From positions 3,060,501-3,124,500 of the forward strand of contig NZ_CP080623.1 in NCBI RefSeq assembly GCF_019599045.1: a DNA stretch of 64,000 bases. The letters are read 5' to 3'. Shown here piece by piece: positions 55,193 to 64,000 of this stretch. The first letter of the stretch is position 1. Every line of letters starts with the position of its first letter. The DNA is from Roseovarius sp. SCSIO 43702 (GTDB taxonomy: Bacteria; Pseudomonadota; Alphaproteobacteria; Rhodobacterales; Rhodobacteraceae). The notes under the pieces were generated by a model. That model did not search any database, was not told the origin of the DNA, and saw only the letters and a list, made by a program, of their open reading frames with translations. The translations under genes were made by a program, and so were the position numbers.

Positions 55193-55792
55193 CTACATGC
55201 GGCTGGCGACATTCTCCCAGTTGACCAGATTGTCGAGGAAGTTCTCGAGATAGGCCGGGCGCTTGTTGCGGAAGTCGATGTAGTAGGAATGCTCCCACAC
55301 GTCGCAGCCCAGAAGCGCGGTCTGCCCGAAACATACCGGGTTCACGCCGTTCTCGGTGTTCGTCACCTTGAGGCTGCCATCACTGTCCTTCACCAACCAC
55401 GCCCAGCCGCTGCCGAACTGGCCGCCGCCGGCGGACTTGAACTCGTCCTTGAACTTGTCGACCGAACCGAAGGCCTCCGTGATCGCCTTTTCAAGCTCGC
55501 CCGGCATCTTGCTGTCCTTGGGCGTCATCATCTCCCAGAACTGGTTGTGGTTCCAAAGCTGGCTGATGTTGTTGAAGATGCCGCTCTGGGCGACCGCGTT
55601 CTTGTCATAGGTGCCCTTGATGATCTCCTCGAGCGACTTGCCCTCCCACTCGGTGCCCTTGATGGCCTTGTTGCCATTGTCGACATAGGCCTTGTGGTGG
55701 ATGTCGTGGTGATACTCCAGCGTCTCGGCCGACATGCCTTTGCCGGCCAGCGCGTCGTGAGCGTAGGGAAGATCGGGAAGTTCGAATGCCAT
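55193..55792 (-). CDS. sodB: Superoxide dismutase, Fe/Mn family
   Basis: A 199-aa enzyme that converts superoxide to oxygen and peroxide. Metal ligands are visible: His in MSAETLEYHHDIHH, His in NHNQFWEMM, and the Asp and His of DVWEHSYYIDF. The residues FGSGWAWLV and the 199-aa length favour the iron form. No signal peptide. The ATG at 55792 (MAFELPDLPYAHDAL) has a G-rich site in front. Confidence 0.93.
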   Translation of the reverse strand: MAFELPDLPYAHDALAGKGMSAETLEYHHDIHHKAYVDNGNKAIKGTEWEGKSLEEIIKGTYDKNAVAQSGIFNNISQLWNHNQFWEMMTPKDSKMPGELEKAITEAFGSVDKFKDEFKSAGGGQFGSGWAWLVKDSDGSLKVTNTENGVNPVCFGQTALLGCDVWEHSYYIDFRNKRPAYLENFLDNLVNWENVASRM

Positions 55793-55934
55793 GGGAGCCC
55801 CCTTTGATTGGTATGTCAAATCTCTATTGCATCACATGGTAGCTCGCGTCCTCCGACGTCAAGGGTCGAGATGCAATTCGCTCTGATAACCGGTGCGCCC
55901 TGCCGAATGTTCCGCGCCCTGACCGAAAATCCGC

Positions 55935-56978
55935 TCAGGCGGCGAGAACCCGCACCCGCCGATCCTCGATGCAGGGCCGCGCCGCCGAAATGAGCCGCCC
56001 GGGTATCGCGAGTTGCGGGAAAAGGCGCATGACTTCCCGCTCCGTCGGGTTCGAGCGCGGCGCGTCCGGGTCGGGCAGGTAGCTCTCGGTCGGCAGTCCG
56101 TTCGAAAGGACGATCTCGTGGCGATCGAACAGGAGATGATAATAGGTCACGTCCCCCGTCACGGCCTCGAGCAGGATGGTCCGGTCGTTCACCAGCTTCC
56201 GCGCCGCGACGAGGATCTCGGCATGTCCGAACATCACCTCGGCCCGCCAGTCGCCGATCAGGACGCGATGCTGCTGCGACAGGTGCAGATCTTGTGCCGG
56301 CCGTCCCTCGCCCAGCGCGTCCTGTCGGATCACCACCGGCCGGAAGGCCGGCTCCCGCGCGATGAGTGCCGCGGGAATGCGCGCGCAGCCGACCCAGCGC
56401 AGCGGCTGCGCCCCGTGATCGGCCGTCACCACCATGTCGCCCGCGGCCAGGGCCTCGACCGCCACGGGCCCCCGCGGCGTCTCGATCAGGGTGCCTGCCA
56501 CGAAACAGGGTGGCGTCGCGAGGTCCGCATAGGGCTCGCTCGGTCCCTCGCGCGCGCTCACGACGGTAAGAGGCACTCCCGTCGGCGGGAAGCCTCCGAC
56601 CCCGCCGGTAAAACTCAGCCCCTCGACCGTCGCGTAGGACGCGCCGCCGCCGGGCTCGCGGATGTTGAAGCCTTGATCCGTGTAGGTATTGCCGTCCGGG
56701 TCGCGCAGGGTCAGCTCGTATTCCGCCTCCACGATCCGGCCCGACGCGTAGGATACCCCGTCGAAGCTCTGCGCGCCGTTCAACGTCTGCCCGGTATCGT
56801 TGTCGTCGAAATCACTGTCATTGTCATCGATGCTGACCGCTTCCCACAGGTTCGAGTTCAGCGTGATCGTCTCGCCGACAAGGTGCGAGCCATCGCCTTG
56901 CGTGATCCCCGAAAGCTGCTCGCCGCCCGAAACGGAGATCTGCGACGCGCCAAGCGCATAGACTGTGAAAACGGGCAT
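55935..56978 (-). CDS. Hint (Hedgehog/intein) domain protein
   Basis: A 347-aa protein. Residues 1-155 are a non-conserved extracellular-like region with an acidic DDNDSDFDDND patch (51-61) that could bind calcium. The Hint domain starts at C158 (CFVAGTLIETPRGPVAVEAL), with the block-B TADHG and the later SQQHRVLIG. C158 would start an N-S acyl shift and self-cleavage. No classical signal peptide is seen; such proteins in this group may leave by type I secretion, but no exporter is adjacent. Function unknown. Confidence 0.85.
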   Translation of the reverse strand: MPVFTVYALGASQISVSGGEQLSGITQGDGSHLVGETITLNSNLWEAVSIDDNDSDFDDNDTGQTLNGAQSFDGVSYASGRIVEAEYELTLRDPDGNTYTDQGFNIREPGGGASYATVEGLSFTGGVGGFPPTGVPLTVVSAREGPSEPYADLATPPCFVAGTLIETPRGPVAVEALAAGDMVVTADHGAQPLRWVGCARIPAALIAREPAFRPVVIRQDALGEGRPAQDLHLSQQHRVLIGDWRAEVMFGHAEILVAARKLVNDRTILLEAVTGDVTYYHLLFDRHEIVLSNGLPTESYLPDPDAPRSNPTEREVMRLFPQLAIPGRLISAARPCIEDRRVRVLAA

Positions 56979-57101
56979 GACGGTCCTTCGGATCGAAAGA
57001 ATATGCCACCGCCATTATCGCCGGATTCAGGTCACGTCATGGCACAAAAGCGGCGGCGCGCCGGCCGAACATGGCGCTTCGATGACCGGGCGCGGCCGTC
57101 C

Positions 57102-58415
57102 TCAGCGCCGCCAGGCCCCAAGCGCCGCATCCAGCGCCCCGGCCAGAAGCTCCGCCTCGTCCTCGCCCATCACGAGCGGCGGCCTGATCTTGAGACAATG
57201 CCCCTTCGGCCCCGTCGCACTGATGAGGACGCCGTTGCGGCGCATGTGGTTGACGACGAACGCGGCCATCTCCGCATCGGGCGCTCCGCCCGCCACGCAG
57301 TCGAGCGCCAGGTAAAGGCCCGCCCCTCGTACTGCGACCGTGTCGTCCCGGCCCTCGCAGATCCGGCCGATCGCCTCCTTCAGCATCCCGCCGATACGCC
57401 GCGAATTGTCCATAAGGCCCTCGCCCTCGATCACATCCATGACGGCCATGCCCGCCGCCACCGCCACCGGGTTGCCGCCGAAGGTGTTGAAATACCGCGC
57501 CTTCGCACCGAACTCGGCCACCACCTCGGGCCGCAACGCGACGCCCGCCACGGGAAACCCGTTGCCCATGGGCTTGCCCATGGTGATCATGTCCGGCGCG
57601 ACCCCGTGCCGTGCGACACCCCACCACGCCTCTCCGCTCCGCGCGAACCCCGCCTGCACCTCGTCGGCGATGAAAAGCCCGCCCTCGGCGCGGATCACTT
57701 CGACCGCCTGGCTCAGGAATCCCGCCGGGTCGGGGTAGAGCCCGTCGCTCGAGAAGAGCGTATCGCAGAGGAACGCCGCCGGCTCGATCCCGTCCGCGCG
57801 CATCCCCGAGATCGCCTGGGCCAGGTCGCGGGCCATCTTCGCGCCCTGCTCCTCGGGCGGGACATTGACCGGATCGGGCGCGTCGATGACCCTGACCCGC
57901 GCACCGCGCGGCACATGGGGCCCCAGCGACGGCGACAGTTCCGCCACCGCCTCCGTCACGCCATGATAGGCGTTGCGCGTCACGATGACGCCGTCCCGCC
58001 CCGTATGGCTCCGCGCGATCCTGAGCGCGAGGTCGTTGGCCTCCGATCCGGTGCAGGTGAACATCACGTGTCCCAGACCGTCGGGCATGGTCGCCAGAAG
58101 CCGCTCGGCATACGCGACCACGTCACCGTGCAGATAGCGCGTATGCGTGTTGAGTATCCCCGCCTGCCGCGCGATGGCCTCGATCACCTTCGGATGGCAA
58201 TGCCCCAGCGACGCGACGTTGTTGTATCCGTCAAGAAACCTGCGCCCCGCGCTGTCCCAAAGCCACACGCCCTCGCCCCGCACGATATGCAGCGGCTCCT
58301 CGTAGAAGAGACGATAGGCCGGTCCCATCGCCCGCGCCCGGCGCTCGATGAGCGCGGCATCCTCGGGGTCGAGCGTCACGCCCTTCCCCGCGTCAAAGGC
58401 GTTCACCATCGTCAT
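57102..58415 (-). CDS. Class III aminotransferase, phospholyase-like (AGXT2L family)
   Basis: A 437-aa PLP enzyme with the Schiff-base lysine K281 (ITMGKPMGNGFP) and D251 in DEVQAGFARSG. The stretch YNNVASLGHCHP and LNTHTRYLH, with GSEANDLALRIAR, resembles the ethanolamine-phosphate and 5-phosphohydroxylysine phospholyases rather than ordinary transaminases. These remove ammonia and phosphate together from an amino-alcohol phosphate. Its start overlaps the kinase stop (ATGA), so the two are made as a pair. The ATG at 58415 is preferred. Confidence 0.82.
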   Translation of the reverse strand: MTMVNAFDAGKGVTLDPEDAALIERRARAMGPAYRLFYEEPLHIVRGEGVWLWDSAGRRFLDGYNNVASLGHCHPKVIEAIARQAGILNTHTRYLHGDVVAYAERLLATMPDGLGHVMFTCTGSEANDLALRIARSHTGRDGVIVTRNAYHGVTEAVAELSPSLGPHVPRGARVRVIDAPDPVNVPPEEQGAKMARDLAQAISGMRADGIEPAAFLCDTLFSSDGLYPDPAGFLSQAVEVIRAEGGLFIADEVQAGFARSGEAWWGVARHGVAPDMITMGKPMGNGFPVAGVALRPEVVAEFGAKARYFNTFGGNPVAVAAGMAVMDVIEGEGLMDNSRRIGGMLKEAIGRICEGRDDTVAVRGAGLYLALDCVAGGAPDAEMAAFVVNHMRRNGVLISATGPKGHCLKIRPPLVMGEDEAELLAGALDAALGAWRR

Positions 58416-59494
58416 CCCGTGTTCTCCCTTGCTTCTGCCGCGCGCGCGAATGCGTCGATCGCGGCCTGCGTGCCCACCCGGTCGAGCGCGCCGAGCCCAC
58501 GTCGGGCCGCACCCGTATTGCGCAGGATATAGGCGGCGTTGCCCGGATACCTCCGCGCCCGCCACCCCGCGATCACGAGAGTCGTGGCATGGCGCAAGCG
58601 GATCAGATCGGGCAGCTGCTCGATCTCCCGCCGCTCGAGCGGCATCTGCGCGGCGAACCCCTCGATCATCCCACAGACCCGCCTCAGCGGCTCCGGCCCC
58701 TCGCCAAGCTGGTATGAAAGCGCCACCGCCAGATCGCAGGCAAGACAGGTTCGAACCATGTCGCCAAAGTCGATCAGGCCCACGGGCCGCGTCCCCGTCC
58801 CGTCCAGCAGAATATTGTGCGGGTTGAAATCGTTATGCACGACCTGCGCCCGGAGCCCGCCCAGGGCCGGCGCGATCTCATGGTCGAAACGGTCCAGAAG
58901 CGTCATGAGCCGCCCGCGTAGGCCATCCTCCGCCACCGCCTCCAGCATCGGTCGCAATGTGCCGGCCTGCCGCAGGTCCCATTGCAACCGATGATCCGCC
59001 GCCGGGTGGCTGAACCCCGCAAGCGCTCGGTTCAACCGCGCCAGGAACCCGCCCAGCCGCTTGAACACAGCCTCTCGCGGTGCCGCGTCGGCCATGATCC
59101 GCCCCTCGAGAAAACTCATGAGCCGCACCACATGAAGCTGCCCGCCCGCGCCCTCGATTTCCTCGATCGCACGGCCGCCCCGGCTCGGCACGATGCGCGG
59201 CACGGGCAGGCCGGGATCGACCCGCTCGAGATGCAGAAGCGCATTCGTCTGCATCTCCGTCACTCCGCGCGCCTCCGCCGCGTTCGTGATCTTCAGCAGA
59301 AGCGGCGGCCGCTCCGCCCGCTCGACACGGAAATTGGCATCCTTCTCGGCACCCAGCGGATGCAGCGTCCCATCGACCCCGTAAAGGGCGCGCAGCAACG
59401 CCGCCGCGCGCTCCGGTGCGACCATCGGCGCATCATGGCTCAGAAGATCCGGCCCCGGCGCGACATCGCGCCCGCCCTCCTTCGAAAGGCTCAC
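58412..59494 (-). CDS. APH-family kinase, hydroxylysine-kinase-like
   Basis: A 360-aa small-molecule kinase of the aminoglycoside phosphotransferase fold. The catalytic loop is VVHNDFNPHNILLDG and the metal motif LIDFGDM, both near residues 215-240. HNDFNPHNIL with IDFGDM resembles the human hydroxylysine kinase (HYKK) group. It should phosphorylate the substrate that the adjoining aminotransferase-like enzyme then splits. The start is taken as GTG 59494 (GGAAG 7 nt upstream, overlap with the M20 stop); ATG 59425 is the alternative. Confidence 0.75.
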   Translation of the reverse strand: MSLSKEGGRDVAPGPDLLSHDAPMVAPERAAALLRALYGVDGTLHPLGAEKDANFRVERAERPPLLLKITNAAEARGVTEMQTNALLHLERVDPGLPVPRIVPSRGGRAIEEIEGAGGQLHVVRLMSFLEGRIMADAAPREAVFKRLGGFLARLNRALAGFSHPAADHRLQWDLRQAGTLRPMLEAVAEDGLRGRLMTLLDRFDHEIAPALGGLRAQVVHNDFNPHNILLDGTGTRPVGLIDFGDMVRTCLACDLAVALSYQLGEGPEPLRRVCGMIEGFAAQMPLERREIEQLPDLIRLRHATTLVIAGWRARRYPGNAAYILRNTGAARRGLGALDRVGTQAAIDAFARAAEARENTG

Positions 59495-60777
59495 CTCGCG
59501 TCTTCCACGCCGCACCACTCGGCGATGAAAAGCGCCATCGCCTGCGTGATCCGCTTGACCGACGGCAGGTTCACGCGCTCGTCGATGCCATGGATATTCT
59601 GCGAGATCGGACCGTAGCAGAGCGCGGGGATCTTGTTGTAGAGCGCATAGACCCGCGTATCGAGATACCCCGCCGTCACGAAACTCTCGAGCGGCGCGCC
59701 TATCGCCGCCTCGTGCGCCCGGCCCAGAACCGCCTCGGCCTCCGATCCGGGCTCCAGCACGTAGCCCTCCGCGAAGAACCCGTTGAACACGACCTCTGGC
59801 GGATTGTTCGACAGAAACGCATCCGTCTTGGCGAAATCGGCCACGCAGCTTTCGATCTCGCGCGCGGCATCCTCGGCGCTCCGGCCGGGGTAGATCGACA
59901 CGCGCACGTCGATGGTGCACCAAGACGGCACGGACGACGCCCAGTCGCCACCGGCGATCTTGCCGATATTGAGGTTGATGGGATGCGGCTCCTCCTCGAA
60001 ATGCGGATGCTCACCCTTCTCGTCGTTCCACCGGGCCTCCATCTCGCGCAGCGCACCCGCCACGCGATAGGCCGCGTCGATGGCATTGGCGCCTTCACCC
60101 ATCTCACGCACATGCACGGGCACGCCGCGCAGTTTCACCTGGAACCACAGCACGCCGGTATTGGCGCGCACCAGTTTCTCGTCCTCCGGCTCGGGGATGA
60201 GAACCGCGTCGGCGGTATAGCCTTCGAGGAAGGTCTGAAGCGCGCCGTTGCCGGTCGATTCCTCCTCGACCACCGATTGCACGTAAACCGTCGCCGCCGG
60301 CCGCAACCCGATCCGCGCCAGCGCGTCGAACGCGAAGATATTCGCCGCCGCGCCCGCCTTCATGTCGCCCGCGCCGCGCCCGTACATCCAATCGCCCTTG
60401 ATTGCCCCGGAAAACGGCGGATCGCTCCACATCTCCGGCAGGCCTTCGGGCACCACGTCCACATGCGATTGCAGGATGAGCGACCGGCCCTTTTCCTCGG
60501 CAGGGCGATGGATGCCCACCACGATGGGCGCCTCCGAGTGCTGGTCCGAGAATTTCGAACCCCCCGGATGCCGCTCGATCGCGTCCCGGTCCATGGCGAA
60601 GCGATCCATCGCCAGGCCGCGATCCTTCATCGCGGTGAAAAGGTAATCCTGCACCGCGTGCTCGCGCCCACGGAGCGACGGCATCCGCACGAGGTCCCGG
60701 GTAAAGGCAACCTGCTCGTCAAACCCGTCCTCGACGGCTTTCAGAATGCGGTCGCGCAGCTCCTTGTCGAGTGTCAT
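59491..60777 (-). CDS. M20 family peptidase/deacylase (ArgE/DapE type)
   Basis: A 428-aa zinc amidohydrolase. Metal ligands H105 and D107 (SHVDVVP), D138 (GRGAGDMKAG) and the EEE pair at 171-173 (VVEEESTGNG) are present. Family members remove acyl groups from amino acids or split dipeptides. The ATG at 60777 follows the ThDP gene by 11 bp, and its stop overlaps the kinase start. Confidence 0.88.
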   Translation of the reverse strand: MTLDKELRDRILKAVEDGFDEQVAFTRDLVRMPSLRGREHAVQDYLFTAMKDRGLAMDRFAMDRDAIERHPGGSKFSDQHSEAPIVVGIHRPAEEKGRSLILQSHVDVVPEGLPEMWSDPPFSGAIKGDWMYGRGAGDMKAGAAANIFAFDALARIGLRPAATVYVQSVVEEESTGNGALQTFLEGYTADAVLIPEPEDEKLVRANTGVLWFQVKLRGVPVHVREMGEGANAIDAAYRVAGALREMEARWNDEKGEHPHFEEEPHPINLNIGKIAGGDWASSVPSWCTIDVRVSIYPGRSAEDAAREIESCVADFAKTDAFLSNNPPEVVFNGFFAEGYVLEPGSEAEAVLGRAHEAAIGAPLESFVTAGYLDTRVYALYNKIPALCYGPISQNIHGIDERVNLPSVKRITQAMALFIAEWCGVEDAR

Positions 60778-60788
60778 GCCAGCCCCCT

Positions 60789-62347
<1,559 letters not shown>

Positions 62348-62351
<4 letters not shown>

Positions 62352-63376
62352 GTGGTGGCCTCGCGGAAAGATGTCAGGAAAGCCCGCGCATTGTCGGCAA
62401 GAGACGGGCCGAGATAGCCCCCCTCCTGCACCAGCACGGTGGGAAGATCGAGCGCGGCAAGCCGCCGCGCCATCTCGGCAAAGCCCTTCGGATGAACCGC
62501 GACGGCGGCCAGCGGATCATCCGCCGCCATGTCGAACCCCAGCGACACGACCAGCGCCTCGGCGCCGAAATCCCGGATCGCGGCCAGACCCCGATCGAGA
62601 ACCTCAAGCACCTCCGCCTCGCTCGCGCCCTGCTCGAGAATGAGGTTGAGCGTCGCGCCCTCCCCTTCGCCCGCGCCGGTCTCGTCGGCATGGCCCAGGA
62701 AGAAGGTGGGATAGGTCGCCGGATCGGGATGCAGCGAGCAGAAGAAGATGTCGCCGCGCTCGTAGAGGATATCCATGCTTCCGTTGCCGGTATGAACATC
62801 CACGTCAATGAGCGCCACGCGCCCGAATGTCGACCGCATGTGATGCGCGGCGATGCAGGCGTTGTTGAAAAAGCAGAACCCGTTCGAACAGTCGCGCATC
62901 GCGTGATGTCCCGGCGGACGACAAAGCGCATAGGCCACGCGCGCCCCGCCCATCACGTCCTCGGCCGCCGCGACGGCGCTCTGCGCCGACCAGTAGGCCG
63001 CGTCCCAGCTCCCCTCGGTCAACGGCGTCGAGGTATCCGTCATCCACCAGCCGAGCTGGCCGTGAATGTCCCGCGGCTCCTTGCCCCGCCGCACGCCGGG
63101 ATGCATCGTCGGAATGGCAAGCGCGTCCTTGCCCGCGCTCTCCACGAAGCGCGCGTGGGCATCGGGCAGGAAATCGACATAGTCGGGATTGTGGACCGCC
63201 TTGATCGGCGCGACCCCCGCATCGTCGGGGGGCACGATCTCGAACCCTTCGCTTTTCAGCATGTCACGCAGGATGATGGCGCGCTGCGGCTGCTCCTGGT
63301 GCGGCATCGGTGCGCCGCGGCGGAAATAGATCTCGGGCGCGTGACCCAATTGGCGTTCATCGAAAAAGGCTTTCAT
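62348..63376 (-). CDS. Histone-deacetylase-family amidohydrolase (acetylpolyamine amidohydrolase-like)
   Basis: A 342-aa zinc amidohydrolase. The catalytic His pair H157-H158 is in RPPGHHA. Zinc ligands are D193 and H195 in DVDVHTGNG and the Asp in SLGFDMAADDP. The usual DVDVHHGNG is changed to HTGNG (T196). Such enzymes remove acetyl groups from polyamines or other amines. It is the first gene of the operon, 152 bp from the divergent GntR gene. The ATG at 63376 (MKAFFDERQLGHAPE) fits the family. Confidence 0.87.
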
Positions 63377-63459
63377 CGCACCCCCTGGCTCTGCGTCGGG
63401 CGGGGCGCCTCGACCGCGTGGCGCGACATTCGCAGTTTCGCATTGCCGGTTCAACCGAT

Positions 63460-63478
63460 TTGATGCATCATGCGTCAA
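63460..63478. promoter_or_regulatory. Candidate GntR operator between the operon and its regulator
   Basis: TTGATGC-ATCAT-GCGTCAA, 7-bp arms with one mismatch, containing the perfect 10-bp palindrome TGATGCATCA (63461-63470). It lies midway between the divergent starts (63376 and 63528), as expected for a shared operator of an FCD-type GntR protein. Confidence 0.55.
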
Positions 63479-63527
63479 AAACCGGCTTCGGACAGGCCCG
63501 CGCCGCAACGGGGAAACACCGCATCGG

Positions 63528-64000
63528 ATGAAGGAAATCAGCCGCGATTCCATGGGTCAGGCGATCTATGACCGCATCAGCGCCGAGTTGATCGCGGGCC
63601 GGCTGCGTCCGAATCACAAGGTCACGATCCGCGGTCTTGCCGACACGCTCGGGACAAGCTCGACCCCCGTGCGCGACGCGGTGCAACGCCTGCTCCAGGA
63701 CCGCGCGCTGGAACAGCGCTCGATGCGCGACGTGCGCGTGCCGGTGCCCACGGCGGCGGATTATCTCGAGATCGCCACGATTCGCACCGAGCTCGAAGGG
63801 CTGGCCGCCGCACGCGCCGCCGAGATCGCGGATGCGCGCGACACGGCCCGCCTCGGACGCCTGGTGCAGCGCAACGAGGAGGCGATGCTCGCCCGCCGCT
63901 GGCACAGCGCCGCCGAATTCAATCAGCAATTCCACTTCGCCCTGGCCGAGATCGCGGGAATGCCCGTGATGCTCGACATCCTGCACCGTCTCTGGCTGCG
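63528..64000 (+). CDS. GntR family regulator (FCD type), 3' end missing
   Basis: At least 157 codons, open to the window edge. It begins MKEISRDSMGQAIYDRISAEL; the winged helix-turn-helix is LADTLGTSSTPVRDAVQRL (residues 37-55) and the FCD-domain helices follow (RTELEGLAAARAAEIAD, EFNQQFHFALAEIAG). It probably controls the divergent five-gene operon through the palindrome in the gap. GGGGAAAC is upstream of the ATG at 63528. Confidence 0.88.
   Translation, partial: MKEISRDSMGQAIYDRISAELIAGRLRPNHKVTIRGLADTLGTSSTPVRDAVQRLLQDRALEQRSMRDVRVPVPTAADYLEIATIRTELEGLAAARAAEIADARDTARLGRLVQRNEEAMLARRWHSAAEFNQQFHFALAEIAGMPVMLDILHRLWL

Overview
The window is 64 kb of GC-rich DNA from an alphaproteobacterium, most likely Rhodobacteraceae (Roseobacter/Rhodobacter group). 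This rests on gene content and order: a ccoNOPQ-ccoGHIS block beside a universal stress gene, fnrL and hemN; a phaA-phaB locus; a membrane-anchored cytochrome c of the c552/cy type; the yfgM-like/bamB/der order; and small families typical of the group (DUF2007, DUF465, Hint proteins). Nearly all of it reads as chromosomal backbone. I saw no insertion sequence, prophage, CRISPR array, tRNA or rRNA. High GC makes many long antisense open frames, which I left out.

Layout. 0-8.4 kb: 3' end of a propionyl-CoA synthetase gene, a CsbD stress protein, NAD kinase, glyA, a DUF817 membrane protein, an esterase, a polyprenyl diphosphate synthase, DUF2007 plus a tRNA methyltransferase, and a DUF465 peptide. 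8.4-12.2 kb: phaA, a patatin-like protein and phaB, then an EAL protein. 12.3-14.6 kb: tag and a SPOR-tailed D,D-carboxypeptidase. 14.65-27.2 kb: microaerobic respiration block (ccoS, ccoI, ccoH, ccoG; a LysR gene with a divergent 48-aa ORF; ccoP, ccoQ, ccoO, ccoN; usp; fnrL; hemN) with four FNR-type boxes at the control points. 27.2-33 kb: yejFEBA-type peptide ABC importer. 33.1-38.9 kb: cytochrome c, prephenate dehydratase, a secreted protein made of six exact-length 12-residue repeats, an SRPBCC protein, nudC and a cpdB-like gene lacking a signal peptide. 39-46 kb: SRP RNA, serS, a DUF2235 hydrolase, a TspO-like membrane protein, der, bamB and a YfgM-like protein. 46.2-51.2 kb: an RND efflux pair whose pump has an extra membrane insert. 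51.5-57 kb: an Atm1-type exporter with a coupled small protein, a LysM protein, sodB and a Hint-domain protein. 57.1-64 kb: a compact five-gene minus-strand operon (HDAC-family amidohydrolase, ThDP enzyme, M20 deacylase, kinase, class III aminotransferase/phospholyase) diverging from a GntR regulator cut by the window end.

How the parts work together. The central block is a FnrL-controlled low-oxygen module: FnrL senses oxygen, and its boxes lie before the cbb3 oxidase genes, the oxidase assembly genes, the stress gene and the oxygen-independent heme gene. The best candidate for undescribed biology is the last operon. Its kinase and aminotransferase resemble the hydroxylysine kinase and phospholyase pair, joined to two amide-cleaving enzymes and a ThDP decarboxylase-type enzyme, which suggests a catabolic route for an N-acylated amino alcohol or hydroxylated amino acid. 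The second candidate is the small secreted repeat protein near 35 kb.
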